Assembly (NCBI GenBank): GCA_903871435.1
Contig: CAIQGU010000407.1
Location: forward strand, 1 to 5,243
Direction: 5' to 3'
Source of the DNA: an uncultured Burkholderiales bacterium
Lineage (GTDB): Bacteria > Pseudomonadota > Gammaproteobacteria > Burkholderiales > Burkholderiaceae_F
Length of the DNA stretch: 5,243 nucleotides
In this document: in pieces, positions 5,212 to 5,243 of the stretch
How the letters are laid out: the number at the start of each line of letters is the position of its first letter
How positions within the stretch are numbered: the stretch's first letter is position 1
Made by a program: the position numbers and the translations under genes
The notes under the pieces: model-generated
What the model saw: the letters and a program-made list of their open reading frames with translations, nothing else
Databases searched by the model: none
What the model was told of the DNA's origin: nothing

Positions 5212-5243
5212 GTGGATCGCCTCATCTATACGGCAATGACCGG
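5212..5243 (+). CDS. flgF: FlgF, proximal rod protein (N-terminal fragment)
   Basis: Only 10 whole codons are inside the window. They read (M)DRLIYTAMT and continue with a partial Gly codon, matching the usual FlgF opening (M-D-R-L-I-Y-x-A-M-x-G). FlgF is a rod protein assembled with FlgB, FlgC and FlgG. The start codon is GTG, with AGGAG 7 bases upstream, and the gene follows flgE by 55 bases in the standard flgBCDEF order. The rest of the gene lies beyond the right edge. Confidence 0.88.
   Translation, partial: MDRLIYTAMT

Noticed and set aside
4467..5225. A 252-codon open frame antisense to flgE
   Set aside because: It mirrors the third-position GC bias of flgE, has an Arg/His/Gly-rich composition typical of shadow frames, and runs through the flgE C-terminal signature.

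Overview
The window is a flagellar structural and regulatory locus from a GC-rich proteobacterium. The gene order (chemoreceptor end, flgN-flgM-flgA on one strand, diverging from flgB-flgC-flgD-flgE-flgF) and the protein sequences fit a betaproteobacterium of the Burkholderiales, most likely a Bordetella/Achromobacter-type Alcaligenaceae. This placement comes from recognising gene order and sequence style, not from a database search.

Layout: Bases 1-185 (+) are the last 60 codons of a methyl-accepting chemotaxis protein, ending in a proline/alanine-rich linker and a CheR/CheB docking pentapeptide. Bases 186-349 separate it from the convergent flgN and hold a 23-bp perfect inverted repeat (211-260) that looks like a bidirectional terminator. 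On the minus strand, in transcription order, are flgA (2087-1329, P-ring chaperone), flgM (1136-837, anti-sigma-28) and flgN (766-350, export chaperone). On the plus strand are flgB (2238-2660), flgC (2679-3086), flgD (3100-3825), flgE (3912-5156) and the first codons of flgF (from 5212, GTG start). The genes are tightly packed, and no gap between genes exceeds about 190 bases.

Regulation: Two minus-strand sites match the FliA (sigma-28) promoter consensus with exact 11-base spacing. One is upstream of flgA (-35 TAAAGTTT, -10 GCCGATTA) and the other upstream of flgM (-35 TCAAGTTT, -10 ACCGATTC). flgM could therefore be transcribed both from its own promoter and by read-through from flgA. The flgA site lies in the 150-base flgA/flgB divergent region and overlaps a possible flgB promoter element on the other strand.

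Together the genes build the flagellar rod (FlgB, FlgC, FlgF), cap and polymerise the hook (FlgD, FlgE), assist P-ring assembly (FlgA), and couple hook completion to late-gene expression (FlgM, FlgN). I found no mobile element, CRISPR array, RNA gene or unknown gene system. The protein content is conventional, and the points worth a second look are regulatory.
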